From: Bacteroidota bacterium
Lineage (GTDB): Bacteria; Bacteroidota; Bacteroidia; Bacteroidales; P3
DNA length: 64,000 nt
Assembly (NCBI GenBank): GCA_023415495.1
Contig: JAEZKK010000006.1
Coordinates: 1-64,000 of the forward strand
Reading direction: 5' to 3'
Notes under the pieces: generated by a model
The model's database searches: none
What the model was told of the DNA's origin: nothing
The model's input: the letters and a program-made list of their open reading frames with translations, nothing else
Position numbers and translations under genes: made by a program
In this document: in pieces, positions 38,600-47,676 of the stretch
Numbering within the stretch: position 1 is the stretch's first letter
Layout: every line of letters begins with the position of its first letter

Positions 38600-39583
38600 A
38601 TGAAATCTGTTATTTGTTTAGGTAACGCATTAGTAGATATAATAACTCAATTGGAAACTGATAATACTCTTAACGAGCTGAATCTTCCAAAAGGAAGTAT
38701 GCAGTTAGTAGATAAGGATACGCATAATTCCATTAAAACAATTACAAGCAAACTTGAAACTAAGAAACAAACTGGAGGCTCTGCTGCAAATACTGCTAAC
38801 GGTTTGGCTAATCTTGGGATTAAGAGTGGTTATATAGGTATGGTTGGCAAGGATGAATTTGGAGAGTTTTATATTAATGATATGATTCAAAACTCTATTG
38901 AACCAAGATTCTTCCATAGTCATACAACTCCAACAGGATGTGCTCTTGCTCTAATTTCCAAAGATGGAGAGAGAACATTTGCTACCTATCTGGGAGCTGC
39001 TATTGAAATGAATGAGGGTTTATTAAGTCCAGATATATTTAAGGGATATGATTATTTTCATATTGAAGGATATTTAATCTCTAACCAGCCTTTGGTTGCA
39101 AAAGCAATTAGTATAGCTAAATCGCTTGGGATAAAGACTTCAATAGATTTGGCAAGCTATAATGTAGTAGAGGAGAATCTTTGCTTCCTTAAAGAAGTTT
39201 GTAAGGATGTAGATATAATTTTTGCTAATGAAGAAGAAGCAAAATCTTTTACTAACTCAGAGGCTGAAAAGGCTTTGGATATAATCTCTGAGTATGCTGA
39301 AATTTCTGTAGTTAAGATAGGAAAAAAAGGCTCGTTGATTAAATCCAATAACGAGAAATATATTATAAAAGAAGTAGATAGGAAATTAGTTGACACTACT
39401 GGTGCTGGAGATATGTATGCTGCAGGTTTCCTTGCAGGGCTATGTAATAACTACTCTTTAGAAAAATGTGGAAAGATGGGAAGTATTCTTGCTGGGAACG
39501 TAATTGAGGTCTATGGAGCCAAGATGGATGAAAATAGATGGGAGAGAATAAAAGAAGAAATATCAAATATAGAATTTAAATAA
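38600..39583 (+). CDS. PfkB-family carbohydrate/nucleoside kinase
   Basis: 327 aa ribokinase-fold kinase. The N-terminal sugar-binding GSAANTANGLANLG and the C-terminal catalytic DTTGAGDMYAAGFLAGL (the GAGD motif holds the base Asp) are clear. Bacteroidota homologues are usually called adenosine kinase or fructokinase-like. The substrate cannot be told from these motifs. It is cotranscribed with rsmD (3-base gap) and followed by the deiminase gene after 21 bases. Confidence 0.9.
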   Translation: MKSVICLGNALVDIITQLETDNTLNELNLPKGSMQLVDKDTHNSIKTITSKLETKKQTGGSAANTANGLANLGIKSGYIGMVGKDEFGEFYINDMIQNSIEPRFFHSHTTPTGCALALISKDGERTFATYLGAAIEMNEGLLSPDIFKGYDYFHIEGYLISNQPLVAKAISIAKSLGIKTSIDLASYNVVEENLCFLKEVCKDVDIIFANEEEAKSFTNSEAEKALDIISEYAEISVVKIGKKGSLIKSNNEKYIIKEVDRKLVDTTGAGDMYAAGFLAGLCNNYSLEKCGKMGSILAGNVIEVYGAKMDENRWERIKEEISNIEFK

Positions 39584-39604
39584 CTAAAATAAAACATCAA
39601 TTAA

Positions 39605-41686
39605 ATGAAAAAAATTACAATTTTTCTCTTATTAGCTTTATTAGCTAATACTATCTTCGCTCAAGTTGACCAAAAGGTTATTGAAGCAAAAAGAAAAGCG
39701 GCATTGGAAGAAATGAAAACACTCCCTGAGGATGCTTTTAAAGAATATTATCAAAACGTTCATGCTCGTATGCCGAAGAAAAAGGATATAAAAGATGAGG
39801 TAATCTCAAATACTTTAGTTCAACCTAAGAATAATTCAAAGGCATTACAAGTTCCTAACGATATGATATTCCCTGGAGAGTTCGATGAGGTCCAAGCAAT
39901 TATTATGACTTGGCCATATATTACAAGAACAGTTGCTTCTAACCAATATGCAGAGCAATTATTTGAAAACAAAGGTTTCCCTTATACCTCTACTACCTAT
40001 GTATTAGAACCTGTATATTCTGTTCCTGATGTTTCAAATAATCAAACAACAAAACTATTTAGAAGCCTTGCTAATGGAATCCAGCAAAACGCCGAGGTTT
40101 GGATAAATATTTGGAATTGGGACGATTCAACAGCAATCAAGACTCATATGGCTAATAATAATATGCCATTAACCAATTATCGTTTCTTCCAAAGCCCTGG
40201 TAATTCGTTTTGGTATAGAGACTGTGGTCCTGTTGCTTTCTACTATGGTGAGGATGATGAAATTGGATTTATGGACTTTGAATACTATGGTGGAAGACCA
40301 TTGGATGATTTACTACCTGTAAGAATTGCAGAGCAAGCTGGTTATTCTGTGTTTACTAATACAATTGAATACGAAGGAGGTAATATTCTTGTTGATGGAT
40401 TAGGAAGCCTCTACACTACCGATGCTGTATATGATTTAAATAAGGACACTTACGGACTTTATTATGAAACTAATAATTCCAGAGGTTGGTCATATCATAG
40501 CAAAACCCCACTTTCTAATGCTCAGGTTCAAGATAGCTTAACTCATTTAATGAATCTTCATCGTTGTATCGTTCTCCCTGCATTGAAATATGACGGAGGT
40601 ACAGGGCATATTGACCTTTATACGGATTTAGTTGATGAAGCAACCTTTGTTTCTACAAAGCATCCTGAACAAATGGCAAATCTATCTGACCCAATTTTGG
40701 TTGAAAAGAATATGGACTCTTTAATTAGTCTATTTTCTTCAACTCCATTCGGACTAACTTATTATAATACTCGTATTCCATTGCCAGCAAAGGATAACGG
40801 TTCTTGGTATACTTCTCAAGCAGAGTATAATAATTACTATACTCGTTCATATTCTAATCATACCTTTGTAAATAATGCAATAATGCAACCAGTTTTTTAT
40901 TCAGGTACTAACGGCGATGTTGCAGGGAACCAAGAAGCAATTGTAAAGATGAAAGAAGCTTATCCTGGATATGAATTTGTAGAGATAGATGTTAGAGATT
41001 TCGATGGTTATGGTGGAGCTATTCACTGTATTACAAAACAAATCCCTGCCGAAAACCCTGTTAGAATCTACCATTATCCAGTTCGTTGGTTAAACACAAC
41101 AGATAATCAAAGCAATTCTGTATGGATTTCTGCTCTTGCTCAAAACAAAAGTGGTATTGCGGAAGTTAAGCTATATCATAGAAGAAAAGGTGATATAGAA
41201 TGGAATGAGGTTGTTATGAATGTTTATGATGGGAATATATATGATTCAAGCCTTCCTATCAATCCTAATTTGGATGCTGACACTATTGAGTATTATATTT
41301 CAGCTACTTCAAATAACGGAAAGACTATATCAAAACCAATCACAGCTCCTAATGGTTTCTATACTTTTATTTACGGAAAACAAGTAAATTCTAATTCTGA
41401 TTATATTGGAATTGACTGTATGGAGGATATTAAGACTTTGGAATTAGGCGAATTCTATCCTAATCCTGCAAAGGATTACACTAAGATAGACCTTAGCAAC
41501 GAGGCAAAGGGCGATATCTCTGTTAAGGTTATTAATTTCAAAGGACAGGTTCTTGCAAACTCAAATATCAAAAAGGGTGAAAAGCAATTTGAAATCAATA
41601 CAAGCAATCTTAACTCAGGAGCTTATTGGGTAGTTTTTGGTAGCAATACTAACACTATTATTAAGAAGATTATTGTAACAAAATAA
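39605..41686 (+). CDS. Secreted Porphyromonas-type peptidylarginine / agmatine deiminase with T9SS type A C terminus
   Basis: 693 aa. Signal peptide about 1-19 (ending TIFAQ). The catalytic domain belongs to the PAD_porph family (Pfam PF04371), with the active-site Asp in WYRDCGP (about 206), GHIDL (His about 336 plus Asp) and the nucleophilic Cys in GGAIHCITKQIP (about 476). An Ig-like domain follows (about 495-600), then a T9SS type A sorting domain (FYPNPAKDYTKID ... GAYWVVF) ending KKIIVTK. This is the layout of P. gingivalis PPAD, which citrullinates C-terminal arginines, but longer. Free agmatine as substrate is the alternative. Confidence 0.85.
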   Translation: MKKITIFLLLALLANTIFAQVDQKVIEAKRKAALEEMKTLPEDAFKEYYQNVHARMPKKKDIKDEVISNTLVQPKNNSKALQVPNDMIFPGEFDEVQAIIMTWPYITRTVASNQYAEQLFENKGFPYTSTTYVLEPVYSVPDVSNNQTTKLFRSLANGIQQNAEVWINIWNWDDSTAIKTHMANNNMPLTNYRFFQSPGNSFWYRDCGPVAFYYGEDDEIGFMDFEYYGGRPLDDLLPVRIAEQAGYSVFTNTIEYEGGNILVDGLGSLYTTDAVYDLNKDTYGLYYETNNSRGWSYHSKTPLSNAQVQDSLTHLMNLHRCIVLPALKYDGGTGHIDLYTDLVDEATFVSTKHPEQMANLSDPILVEKNMDSLISLFSSTPFGLTYYNTRIPLPAKDNGSWYTSQAEYNNYYTRSYSNHTFVNNAIMQPVFYSGTNGDVAGNQEAIVKMKEAYPGYEFVEIDVRDFDGYGGAIHCITKQIPAENPVRIYHYPVRWLNTTDNQSNSVWISALAQNKSGIAEVKLYHRRKGDIEWNEVVMNVYDGNIYDSSLPINPNLDADTIEYYISATSNNGKTISKPITAPNGFYTFIYGKQVNSNSDYIGIDCMEDIKTLELGEFYPNPAKDYTKIDLSNEAKGDISVKVINFKGQVLANSNIKKGEKQFEINTSNLNSGAYWVVFGSNTNTIIKKIIVTK

Positions 41687-41724
41687 TCTAAAACACAAGC
41701 TTAGTTTAAGGCTAAAACAAATAT

Positions 41725-41758
41725 AAGCCATCTTCAATCTCTGGAGGTGGCTTTTTTG
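41725..41758 (+). terminator. Terminator after the deiminase gene
   Basis: AAGCCATCTT pairs imperfectly with GGAGGTGGCTT (two G-U type pairs), then a T-run. It ends the 36.6-41.7 kb operon. Confidence 0.7.
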
Positions 41759-41791
41759 TTTGATTTTTGTTGATAATTCATTTATTTTGTG

Positions 41792-41799
41792 TATCTTTG
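41792..41799 (+). promoter_or_regulatory. Orphan -7 element upstream of the palindrome array
   Basis: TATCTTTG matches TAnnTTTG. No gene starts within 280 bases. A transcript from here would run straight through the 41861 array. Confidence 0.5.
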
Positions 41800-41860
41800 C
41801 ATGTATTAAGGAAAGAGTCCTTTATTCTCTTAAAAATCACTGAAATTTCTAAAAGTAGAT

Positions 41861-41945
41861 TATGGTACCTACCATAACGCTCGTGTGGTAGGTACCATAA
41901 CACCCGTGTGGTAGGTACCATAATGTTGCTATGGTAGGTACCATA
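41861..41945. repeat. Array of four palindromes, core TATGGTAGGTACCATA, 23-bp period
   Basis: Units start at 41861, 41884, 41907 and 41930, exactly 23 bp apart. The first unit is TATGGTACCTACCATA, the other three have GGTAGGTACC. Spacers are ACGCTCGTG, ACACCCGTG and ATGTTGC. The left flank TTTCTAAAAGTAG (about 41846-41858) has an inverted partner ATACTTTTAAATT at about 41970. An in-frame ATG at 41931 inside the last unit is not a gene start. Confidence 0.82.
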
Positions 41946-42044
41946 GTGAGATCGGAATCAAGTAAAAATACTTTTAAATTAGACTTCATTAGTTTTATTC
42001 TTGATTATATTTTAGTGAAACTTGGTTTTAAAAATATTAATTCT

Positions 42045-42052
42045 TATCTTTG
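42045..42052 (+). promoter_or_regulatory. -7 element that fixes the start of the next gene
   Basis: TATCTTTG (TAnnTTTG) lies 29 bases before the ATG at 42081. An in-frame extension back to 41931 would pass through this promoter and the palindrome array, so the short form is preferred. Confidence 0.65.
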
Positions 42053-42080
42053 CGGGATAATAATTAAAATACAATTGACA

Positions 42081-42521
42081 ATGAAAAAGACTATTAATTT
42101 TCTATTAGTATTTATTATAAGCTTTGGGCTTTACTTCGCATTGGCTTATAACTATTCTTCAACCGTAACTGGAAGAAAGGTGCAAGATATTATTGCCCTA
42201 TTCGCTTTTATTGGGATAATGCTTGGAATGATTAAGATATTTTCTAAAGGATTGAATCCTTCATTGATTTTAATTGCGACATTATTGGGAATATCTGCCT
42301 TTAGTCTCCCTCATGCTTTGACTCACTTGCCTTGGATGTGGCTTGGGATTATTGGTTTAATAGCTATGATAATTGGAGTGATTAGTGGATACTTAATTTA
42401 TACTTTAAAAAATAAGAAAGCTACGCTGATAATCCTACTTATTGCAGTAATTTACAGCATAGCTCACTATTTATATATCCATCCTTGGGTTTATGAATGT
42501 GTAAATAAGCAAATGATATAA
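42081..42521 (+). CDS. Small polytopic membrane protein, function unknown
   Basis: 146 aa, about five hydrophobic segments (near residues 6-24, 37-55, 61-78, 84-108 and 113-130) with short loops. No family was recognised. It starts with MKKTINFLLVFIISFG after the promoter at 42045. It is a single-gene unit, convergent with the gamma carbonic anhydrase gene 13 bases away. The composition (Ile/Leu/Gly-rich) is normal for this genome. Confidence 0.65.
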   Translation: MKKTINFLLVFIISFGLYFALAYNYSSTVTGRKVQDIIALFAFIGIMLGMIKIFSKGLNPSLILIATLLGISAFSLPHALTHLPWMWLGIIGLIAMIIGVISGYLIYTLKNKKATLIILLIAVIYSIAHYLYIHPWVYECVNKQMI

Positions 42522-42534
42522 TAGATTCTATTTT

Positions 42535-43053
42535 CTAAGAATTATCTATCCAAGAGGCGTATTCAGGATAGGATTGGGAGATTCTTTTTACAGTTCCCTC
42601 AAGTCTATCCTTGTCTATATCCTTAACCTTTTTGGCAGGGATGCCCGCATATATACTTCCACTCTCTACATGGGTGTTCTCAAGAAGAATAGCTCCTGCT
42701 GCTACGATTGAATTAGACTCAATAACACATCCATCCATAACAATAGCACCCATACCAATTAGAACATTATCCCCAATTGTGCAACCATGAACAATTGCGT
42801 GATGAGCTATTGATACGTAGTTTCCAATCTTTGTTGGATGAGTCTTATAGGTGCAGTGAATACAGGCTCCGTCCTGAACATTCACGTAATTGCCCATTTC
42901 AATTCTGTGAACATCTCCACGAACTACTGAGTTAAACCAAAAACTACATTTATCTCCAGTTATAACCTCTCCAATAATTGTAGAGTTATCTGCAAAAAAA
43001 CAATCCTTGCCAAATTTTGGCGAAATACCTTTTACTGATTTAATTAATGCCAT
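42535..43053 (-). CDS. Gamma carbonic anhydrase family (left-handed beta-helix) protein
   Basis: 172 aa trimeric hexapeptide-repeat protein of the YrdA/PaaY/gamma-CA type. Repeats run from about residue 20 to 130. The three likely metal-ligand histidines are visible, one in HCTYKTH and two in SIAHHAIVHG (about residues 60-90). It may be a carbonic anhydrase or a related acyl-transferase-fold enzyme; activity cannot be told. It follows manA by 2 bases on the minus strand, so the two form an operon. Confidence 0.88.
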   Translation of the reverse strand: MALIKSVKGISPKFGKDCFFADNSTIIGEVITGDKCSFWFNSVVRGDVHRIEMGNYVNVQDGACIHCTYKTHPTKIGNYVSIAHHAIVHGCTIGDNVLIGMGAIVMDGCVIESNSIVAAGAILLENTHVESGSIYAGIPAKKVKDIDKDRLEGTVKRISQSYPEYASWIDNS

Positions 43054-43055
43054 AG

Positions 43056-44042
43056 CTATTTAATATATGTTTCTAAGATTTTAATAATTCCATTTGGTTC
43101 GATACTTGTTTCTGTGGCTATTGCAGGAATAAGCATTACCTCTCCCATATTAATAGGTATCCTATGACCAAGGGAGTGAATAAATCCGCTGCCTTCGGTA
43201 CAGAAATAAATTACAAATGAATCTAAAAGAGAGTAATCCTTTGTTATAGCCTCTGTGCAATGGATTAAATTTGTAGTAAAATAAGGAGAATCGACCATTT
43301 CTACTGTTTTATTCATACTATAGTCGTAGCCAGATTTTGCTGAAGGTCCTACATAGTTGAAATCCATTACATCCATTGCTTGAGGTATATGCAATCCTCT
43401 CTCATTGCCTTTTGAGTCCTTTCTGTCCCAATCATATACTCTAAAGGTAGTGTCTGAGCTTTGTTGGATTTCGGCAAGCATAACCCCAGAGCCTATTGCA
43501 TGTATTCTCCCTGCTGGGATATAGAATAAATCTCCCTTTTCTGCTTTTTCTGAGTTTAGAACCTCTTTCAAATTCTTATCCCTTATCCTATTTACAAACT
43601 CAGCCTGAGTCAATCTCTTGTTAAAACCACTGATAATCTCCGAACCCTCTTCTGCATCCAAAACATACCACATCTCACTCTTCCCATTTTCTTGCCCTAT
43701 TTGTTTTGCATATTTATCATCTGGATGAACCTGAACGGAAAGAAATTCTCTTGCGTCAATAATCTTTATTAACAAAGGGAAATCCTCTCCAAACTCCTCG
43801 TAATTCTTCTCACCAAGAAGTTCATCCATATACATTGCAATTACTTCCGAAAGGGGAGTTTCGGCAAGAAAACCATTCTCAACCATGGTCTCATTATCTT
43901 CTATTCCGGATAAAAGCCATAGTTCTCCGCAGTTATTAAGAGGTAAAAAATCAATTCCATATATATTTTTTATCTTATCTCCTCCCCAAATCTTTTCCTT
44001 CATAAGAGGTAGGAATTTCAAGGGATATAGCCCAGTTTCCAT
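43056..44042 (-). CDS. manA: Mannose-6-phosphate isomerase (class I, cupin)
   Basis: 328 aa zinc enzyme that converts fructose-6-phosphate and mannose-6-phosphate, feeding GDP-mannose and related sugars. The metal/active-site blocks are SVQVHPDDKYAKQ (about residues 98-110), GKSEMWYVLDAEEGS and IPAGRIHAIGSGVML. The N-terminal KEKIWGGDKIKNIYG is typical of the Bacillus-type class I enzyme. It leads a two-gene unit with the gamma carbonic anhydrase homologue. Confidence 0.93.
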   Translation of the reverse strand: METGLYPLKFLPLMKEKIWGGDKIKNIYGIDFLPLNNCGELWLLSGIEDNETMVENGFLAETPLSEVIAMYMDELLGEKNYEEFGEDFPLLIKIIDAREFLSVQVHPDDKYAKQIGQENGKSEMWYVLDAEEGSEIISGFNKRLTQAEFVNRIRDKNLKEVLNSEKAEKGDLFYIPAGRIHAIGSGVMLAEIQQSSDTTFRVYDWDRKDSKGNERGLHIPQAMDVMDFNYVGPSAKSGYDYSMNKTVEMVDSPYFTTNLIHCTEAITKDYSLLDSFVIYFCTEGSGFIHSLGHRIPINMGEVMLIPAIATETSIEPNGIIKILETYIK

Positions 44043-44106
44043 ATAGTAAAATCGTATTAGATTATTATTTTAAATTAGATTCTTGCAAAAATACTATTTT
44101 TTTCCT

Positions 44107-44114
44107 TATCTTTG
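44107..44114 (+). promoter_or_regulatory. -7 element before the exported TonB-domain genes
   Basis: TATCTTTG matches TAnnTTTG, 27 bases before the ATG at 44141. Confidence 0.6.
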
Positions 44115-44140
44115 AAGTCTCAAACCAATATCTATTAACT

Positions 44141-44563
44141 ATGAGAAAGTATTATTATTTTGCAGTATTAGGATTTTTATTATCCCTTTTCACTTTTTGC
44201 TCTGTGAATGCACAAGTAGAAAAGCAAGGAGAAGAGGAGGTTTTTGTTGTGGTTGAACAAGCAGCATCATTTCCTGGAGGAACGGAAGCCATGTATAAGT
44301 TTATTTCAGATAATCTTCAGTATCCTCGTCTTGCTATTGAGAAAGGAATTCAAGGAAGGGTATATGTTACTTTCATAGTTGAAAAGGATGGAAGTATTAC
44401 AGATATTAAAGTGCTCAGAGATATTGGGGATGGATGTGGAGATGAGGTTGTAAGACTTGTTAAGACCATGCCAAAATGGAAACCTGCAAAGCAAAGGGGA
44501 AAGACTGTAAGACAACAATTCAATCTGCCAGTGATGTTTAGTCTTGTAAAAAATAATAACTAA
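44141..44563 (+). CDS. Exported TonB C-terminal domain protein
   Basis: 140 aa with a signal peptide (about 1-26, ending CSVNAQ) and, almost at once, a TonB C-terminal domain (about 45-137: YPRLAIEKGIQGRVYVTFIV ... MPKWKPAKQRGKTVRQQFNLPV). Classical TonB has an inner-membrane anchor and a long Pro-rich linker to reach the outer-membrane receptor. Both are missing here, so it is predicted to be a free periplasmic or loosely attached domain. It may bind TonB boxes without transmitting energy, or have another partner. It pairs with a paralogue 68 bases downstream. Confidence 0.8.
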   Translation: MRKYYYFAVLGFLLSLFTFCSVNAQVEKQGEEEVFVVVEQAASFPGGTEAMYKFISDNLQYPRLAIEKGIQGRVYVTFIVEKDGSITDIKVLRDIGDGCGDEVVRLVKTMPKWKPAKQRGKTVRQQFNLPVMFSLVKNNN

Positions 44564-44631
44564 AGAAATACTTACATAGTGAACAAGGATTTTGTTGTAT
44601 ATAGAAATAGGATTAAAAATAAATATAGAAT

Positions 44632-45036
44632 ATGAAAATCAAAGTTTTTAGTTTTTTAGCATCATTACTAATTTGTTTTGGGGTTTTTGCTCAAGGCAGT
44701 AAGAATACAGGTGATGATAATCTAATTTATAATGAAGTAGATATAATGGCTCAGCACTCTACTGGCAAAGCAAAGATGATGTCTGAATTAGGCAAGCTTA
44801 CCTATTATCCACAAGAAGCCAAAGATAATAATCACCAAGGAATAGTTAAACTAAGGTTTATTGTGGAAAAAGATGGTAGCATTTCTAATATTGAGGTTAC
44901 TCAAGGAGTTAGTCAAGAGATAGATAAAATTGCTATCGAGGCATTAAATAAATTAAAAGGAGAGTGGATTCCTGCGAAATTGGATAATAAGCCAGTAAGA
45001 ACATATTTCTATTTAGCACTTCCTTTCTACCCATAA
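44632..45036 (+). CDS. Exported TonB C-terminal domain protein (paralogue)
   Basis: 134 aa, with a signal peptide (about 1-20, ending GVFAQ) and a TonB C-terminal domain (YYPQEAKDNNHQGIVKLRFI ... IPAKLDNKPVRTYFYLALPF). It is a more diverged sister of the upstream gene. It also lacks an anchor and a linker. The pair looks like a tandem duplication. Role as above, unproven. Confidence 0.75.
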   Translation: MKIKVFSFLASLLICFGVFAQGSKNTGDDNLIYNEVDIMAQHSTGKAKMMSELGKLTYYPQEAKDNNHQGIVKLRFIVEKDGSISNIEVTQGVSQEIDKIAIEALNKLKGEWIPAKLDNKPVRTYFYLALPFYP

Positions 45037-45069
45037 GAGACTTACTTTAACATATAATAGCCAATATAT

Positions 45070-45103
45070 AACAAGTCAAGAGTAATTCTTGGCTTGTTTT
45101 TTT
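45070..45103 (+). terminator. Terminator after the TonB-domain genes
   Basis: ACAAGTCAAGA pairs with TCTTGGCTTGT (with mismatches), then a T-run of 7. Confidence 0.75.
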
Positions 45104-45210
45104 ATGTCATAATGTCAGGTTTTCTCACTTAAAACGAATTGGCATATTAATTGAATAATCAGAATTGAAATCAAAATAGAGTAATCAATAATTAAATACA
45201 TATAAATATT

Positions 45211-47115
45211 ATGGGAAAGATAATAGGAATAGATTTAGGCACAACAAATAGTTGTGTATCTGTAATGGAAGGAAACGAACCAGTTGTAATTCCAAATAGC
45301 GAAGGTAGAAGAACTACTCCTTCAATAATTGGGTTCTTGGAAAATGGAGAAAGAAAGGTAGGAGACCCTGCAAAACGTCAGGCGATTACTAATCCACAAA
45401 ATACAGTATTTTCTATTAAGAGATTTATGGGCGAATCGTGGGATGAGGCTCAAAAGGAAGTAGTACACGTTCCATACAAATTAGTAAGAGGTGAGAATAA
45501 TACTCCAAGAGTAGATATTCACGGTAGATTATATACACCTCAAGAAATATCTGCAATCATTTTACAAAAGATGAAAAAGACAGCTGAGGATTATCTTGGA
45601 CAAGAAGTAACAGAGGCTGTTATTACAGTTCCAGCATACTTCAACGACTCTCAACGTCAAGCAACAAAAGAAGCTGGAGAAATTGCAGGTCTTAATGTTA
45701 AGCGTATTATCAACGAACCAACAGCAGCGGCTTTGGCTTATGGTCTTGACAAGAAATCTCAAGATGTTCATGTAGCAGTATTCGACCTTGGAGGTGGTAC
45801 ATTCGATATCTCAATTCTTGAATTAGGAGATGGAGTGTTTGAAGTAAAATCAACTAATGGTGATACTCACCTTGGAGGAGATGATTTTGATAAGAAGATA
45901 ATCGAATGGTTAGCAGAGGAATTTCTTGCTGAAAAGAATGTAGACTTAAGAAAAGACCCAATGGCTCTTCAACGTTTGAAAGAAGCTGCAGAAAAAGCAA
46001 AGATAGAGCTTTCTTCTTCTACTCAAACCGAAATCAACCTTCCTTATATTATGCCAATTGATGGAATCCCTCAACACTTGGTGAAAACTCTAACAAGAGC
46101 TAAGTTTGAACAATTAACTGATAGTTTAATTAGAGCTACTATTGAACCTTGCCGCAAAGCATTATCAGATGCAGGTTTGGATAAATCACAAATTAATGAA
46201 GTTATTCTTGTTGGAGGTTCAACCAGAATACCAGCTATCCAAAAAGTTGTTGAAGATTTCTTTGGAAAAACACCTTCAAAGGGAGTTAATCCAGATGAGG
46301 TAGTTGCAGTAGGTGCAGCAATTCAAGGAGGAGTTTTAACAGGAGAAGTAAAAGACGTATTATTATTAGACGTAACTCCACTATCATTAGGTATCGAAAC
46401 CTTAGGAGGAGTAATGACTAAGCTAATCGAATCAAATACTACTATTCCAACTAAGAAATCACAAGTGTTCTCAACTGCTGCAGACAACCAACCTTCAGTA
46501 GAAATTCACGTTTTACAAGGAGAAAGAACAAGAGCAACTGATAATAAAACAATCGGACGTTTCCACTTAGACGGAATCCCACCAGCACAAAGAGGTATTC
46601 CTCAAATCGAAGTAACATTCGATATCGATGCTAACGGTATATTAAATGTAAGTGCACTTGATAAAGCTACAGGAAAACAACAATCAATTCGTATTGAAGC
46701 TTCAAGCGGTTTGAGTGATGAAGAAATCAAGAGAATGAAAGCAGAAGCAGAAGCAAATGCAGAGGCTGACAGGAAATTAAAAGAAGAATTAGATAAGGTT
46801 AACTCAGCTGACGCTATGATTTTCCAAACCGAAAAGCAATTAAAGGAAATGGGAGATAAGATACCAGCGGAAAAGAAAGCACCAATCGAGGCAGCCCTAA
46901 CTGAGCTTAAAGCAGCACACGAAAGCAAGAATATAGCTCAAATCGATGTAGCTATGGAAAAGATGAACCAAGCATGGAGTACAGTATCAGCAGATATGTA
47001 TAGCCAAGCAGGAGCAGACCAAGCTCAAGGAGGAGCACAACAACCAAACGAACCAAATCAAGACTCTTCACAGGATGGCGAAGTAACAGACGCAGACTTT
47101 GAAGAAGTGAAATAA
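45211..47115 (+). CDS. dnaK: Chaperone protein DnaK (Hsp70)
   Basis: 634 aa ATP-dependent chaperone. The ATPase domain carries [17 protein letters not shown] (phosphate 1), [16 protein letters not shown] (phosphate 2) and [15 protein letters not shown]. The substrate-binding beta domain starts about residue 390 ([17 protein letters not shown]). The C-terminal helical lid ends with the acidic tail [13 protein letters not shown]. DnaJ and GrpE are not adjacent. No CIRCE element was seen in the 175 bases upstream, so regulation may be by sigma factor. Confidence 0.97.
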   Translation: MGKIIGIDLGTTNSCVSVMEGNEPVVIPNSEGRRTTPSIIGFLENGERKVGDPAKRQAITNPQNTVFSIKRFMGESWDEAQKEVVHVPYKLVRGENNTPRVDIHGRLYTPQEISAIILQKMKKTAEDYLGQEVTEAVITVPAYFNDSQRQATKEAGEIAGLNVKRIINEPTAAALAYGLDKKSQDVHVAVFDLGGGTFDISILELGDGVFEVKSTNGDTHLGGDDFDKKIIEWLAEEFLAEKNVDLRKDPMALQRLKEAAEKAKIELSSSTQTEINLPYIMPIDGIPQHLVKTLTRAKFEQLTDSLIRATIEPCRKALSDAGLDKSQINEVILVGGSTRIPAIQKVVEDFFGKTPSKGVNPDEVVAVGAAIQGGVLTGEVKDVLLLDVTPLSLGIETLGGVMTKLIESNTTIPTKKSQVFSTAADNQPSVEIHVLQGERTRATDNKTIGRFHLDGIPPAQRGIPQIEVTFDIDANGILNVSALDKATGKQQSIRIEASSGLSDEEIKRMKAEAEANAEADRKLKEELDKVNSADAMIFQTEKQLKEMGDKIPAEKKAPIEAALTELKAAHESKNIAQIDVAMEKMNQAWSTVSADMYSQAGADQAQGGAQQPNEPNQDSSQDGEVTDADFEEVK

Positions 47116-47136
47116 AATTAGCGAAAAGCTATAACC

Positions 47137-47177
47137 CAAAAACCGCAGTAAACTAACCTTTGCTGCGGTTTTTTTTA
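47137..47177 (+). terminator. Terminator after dnaK
   Basis: AACCGCAG (47141-47148) pairs with CTGCGGTT (47163-47170), then a long T-run. Confidence 0.85.
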
Positions 47178-47192
47178 TTATGATTTTGTGTA

Positions 47193-47371
47193 TTTTGCCG
47201 TTTTCCACCAAATTTATTTTGGCAAAATGTCGTTTTCCACCAAATCTTTAAATAGATTAATTACTATATACATAAAGCCCTATGTATATATTCTCAACAT
47301 AGGCGAAAAAACTAAGCCAATAACCTAAAAAAAATAAATGCCGAAAAAATAAAAAGATAAGCCGAAAAAAT
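47193..47371. repeat. Short repeats downstream of dnaK
   Basis: CGTTTTCCACCAAAT occurs at 47199 and 47231 (32 bp apart), with TTTTGCC...GGCAAAA inverted between them. GCCGAAAAAAT occurs at 47340 and 47361 (21 bp apart), and a diverged unit (AGGCGAAAAAACTAAGCC) lies at 47291. No gene is seen in 47178-47778. Confidence 0.5.
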
Positions 47372-47420
47372 TTGACCATACAAAAAGGGACTTTATAAAG
47401 GCAATAATGCAAAAAAGTAA

Positions 47421-47515
47421 AATAGAATCAAATTACAGCGAAATAGAATCAAATTACAGAAAACTAACTCTTGATTCTACGAAAATGTAATTTGATTCTA
47501 TTTCCGTAGAATCAA
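47421..47515. repeat. AATAGAATCAAATTAC units and their inverse, 21-bp period
   Basis: AATAGAATC is at 47421 and 47442, and the inverse TTGATTCTA at 47471 and 47492, all 21 bp apart in each pair. A TAGAATCAA copy is at 47507. The group has dyad symmetry around about 47460-47470. Confidence 0.65.
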
Positions 47516-47593
47516 AAGCTATTTTTCTTAACACAAACGTTAATTAAGAGTAGGTTAAACCCTCTAAAAACCAACCCTATATCCACCCCAAAA

Positions 47594-47676
47594 AAGGACT
47601 TAGTCCTTTACCCCCAAGGACTAAGTCCTCCACCCTAAAGGACTAAGTCCTCCGACCCTAAGGACTAAGTCCTTTT
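47594..47676. repeat. Array of four palindromes, core AAGGACTWAGTCCTT, 22-bp period (second copy)
   Basis: Units start at 47594, 47616, 47638 and 47660, exactly 22 bp apart, with spacers TACCCCC, CCACCCT and TCCGACCC. The left flank (CTTAACNCAAANGTTAATTAAGA, then GGTTAAACCCT) is the same as at 20.6 kb, so the element was copied as a unit of about 180 bp. The right flank differs. It lies between convergent dnaK and the AAA/TOPRIM gene. Confidence 0.85.

Noticed and set aside
41931..42080. An in-frame extension of the 146-aa membrane protein
   Set aside because: It begins inside a palindrome unit and crosses a promoter; the ATG at 42081 starts the hydrophobic N terminus.
42535..43053. Serine acetyltransferase-type assignment for the hexapeptide protein
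   Set aside because: It has the gamma-carbonic-anhydrase histidine pattern and length, and lacks the N-terminal helical domain of serine acetyltransferases.
45104..45210. CIRCE element or other known heat-shock operator before dnaK
   Set aside because: No 9-bp inverted repeat with a 9-base loop was found.
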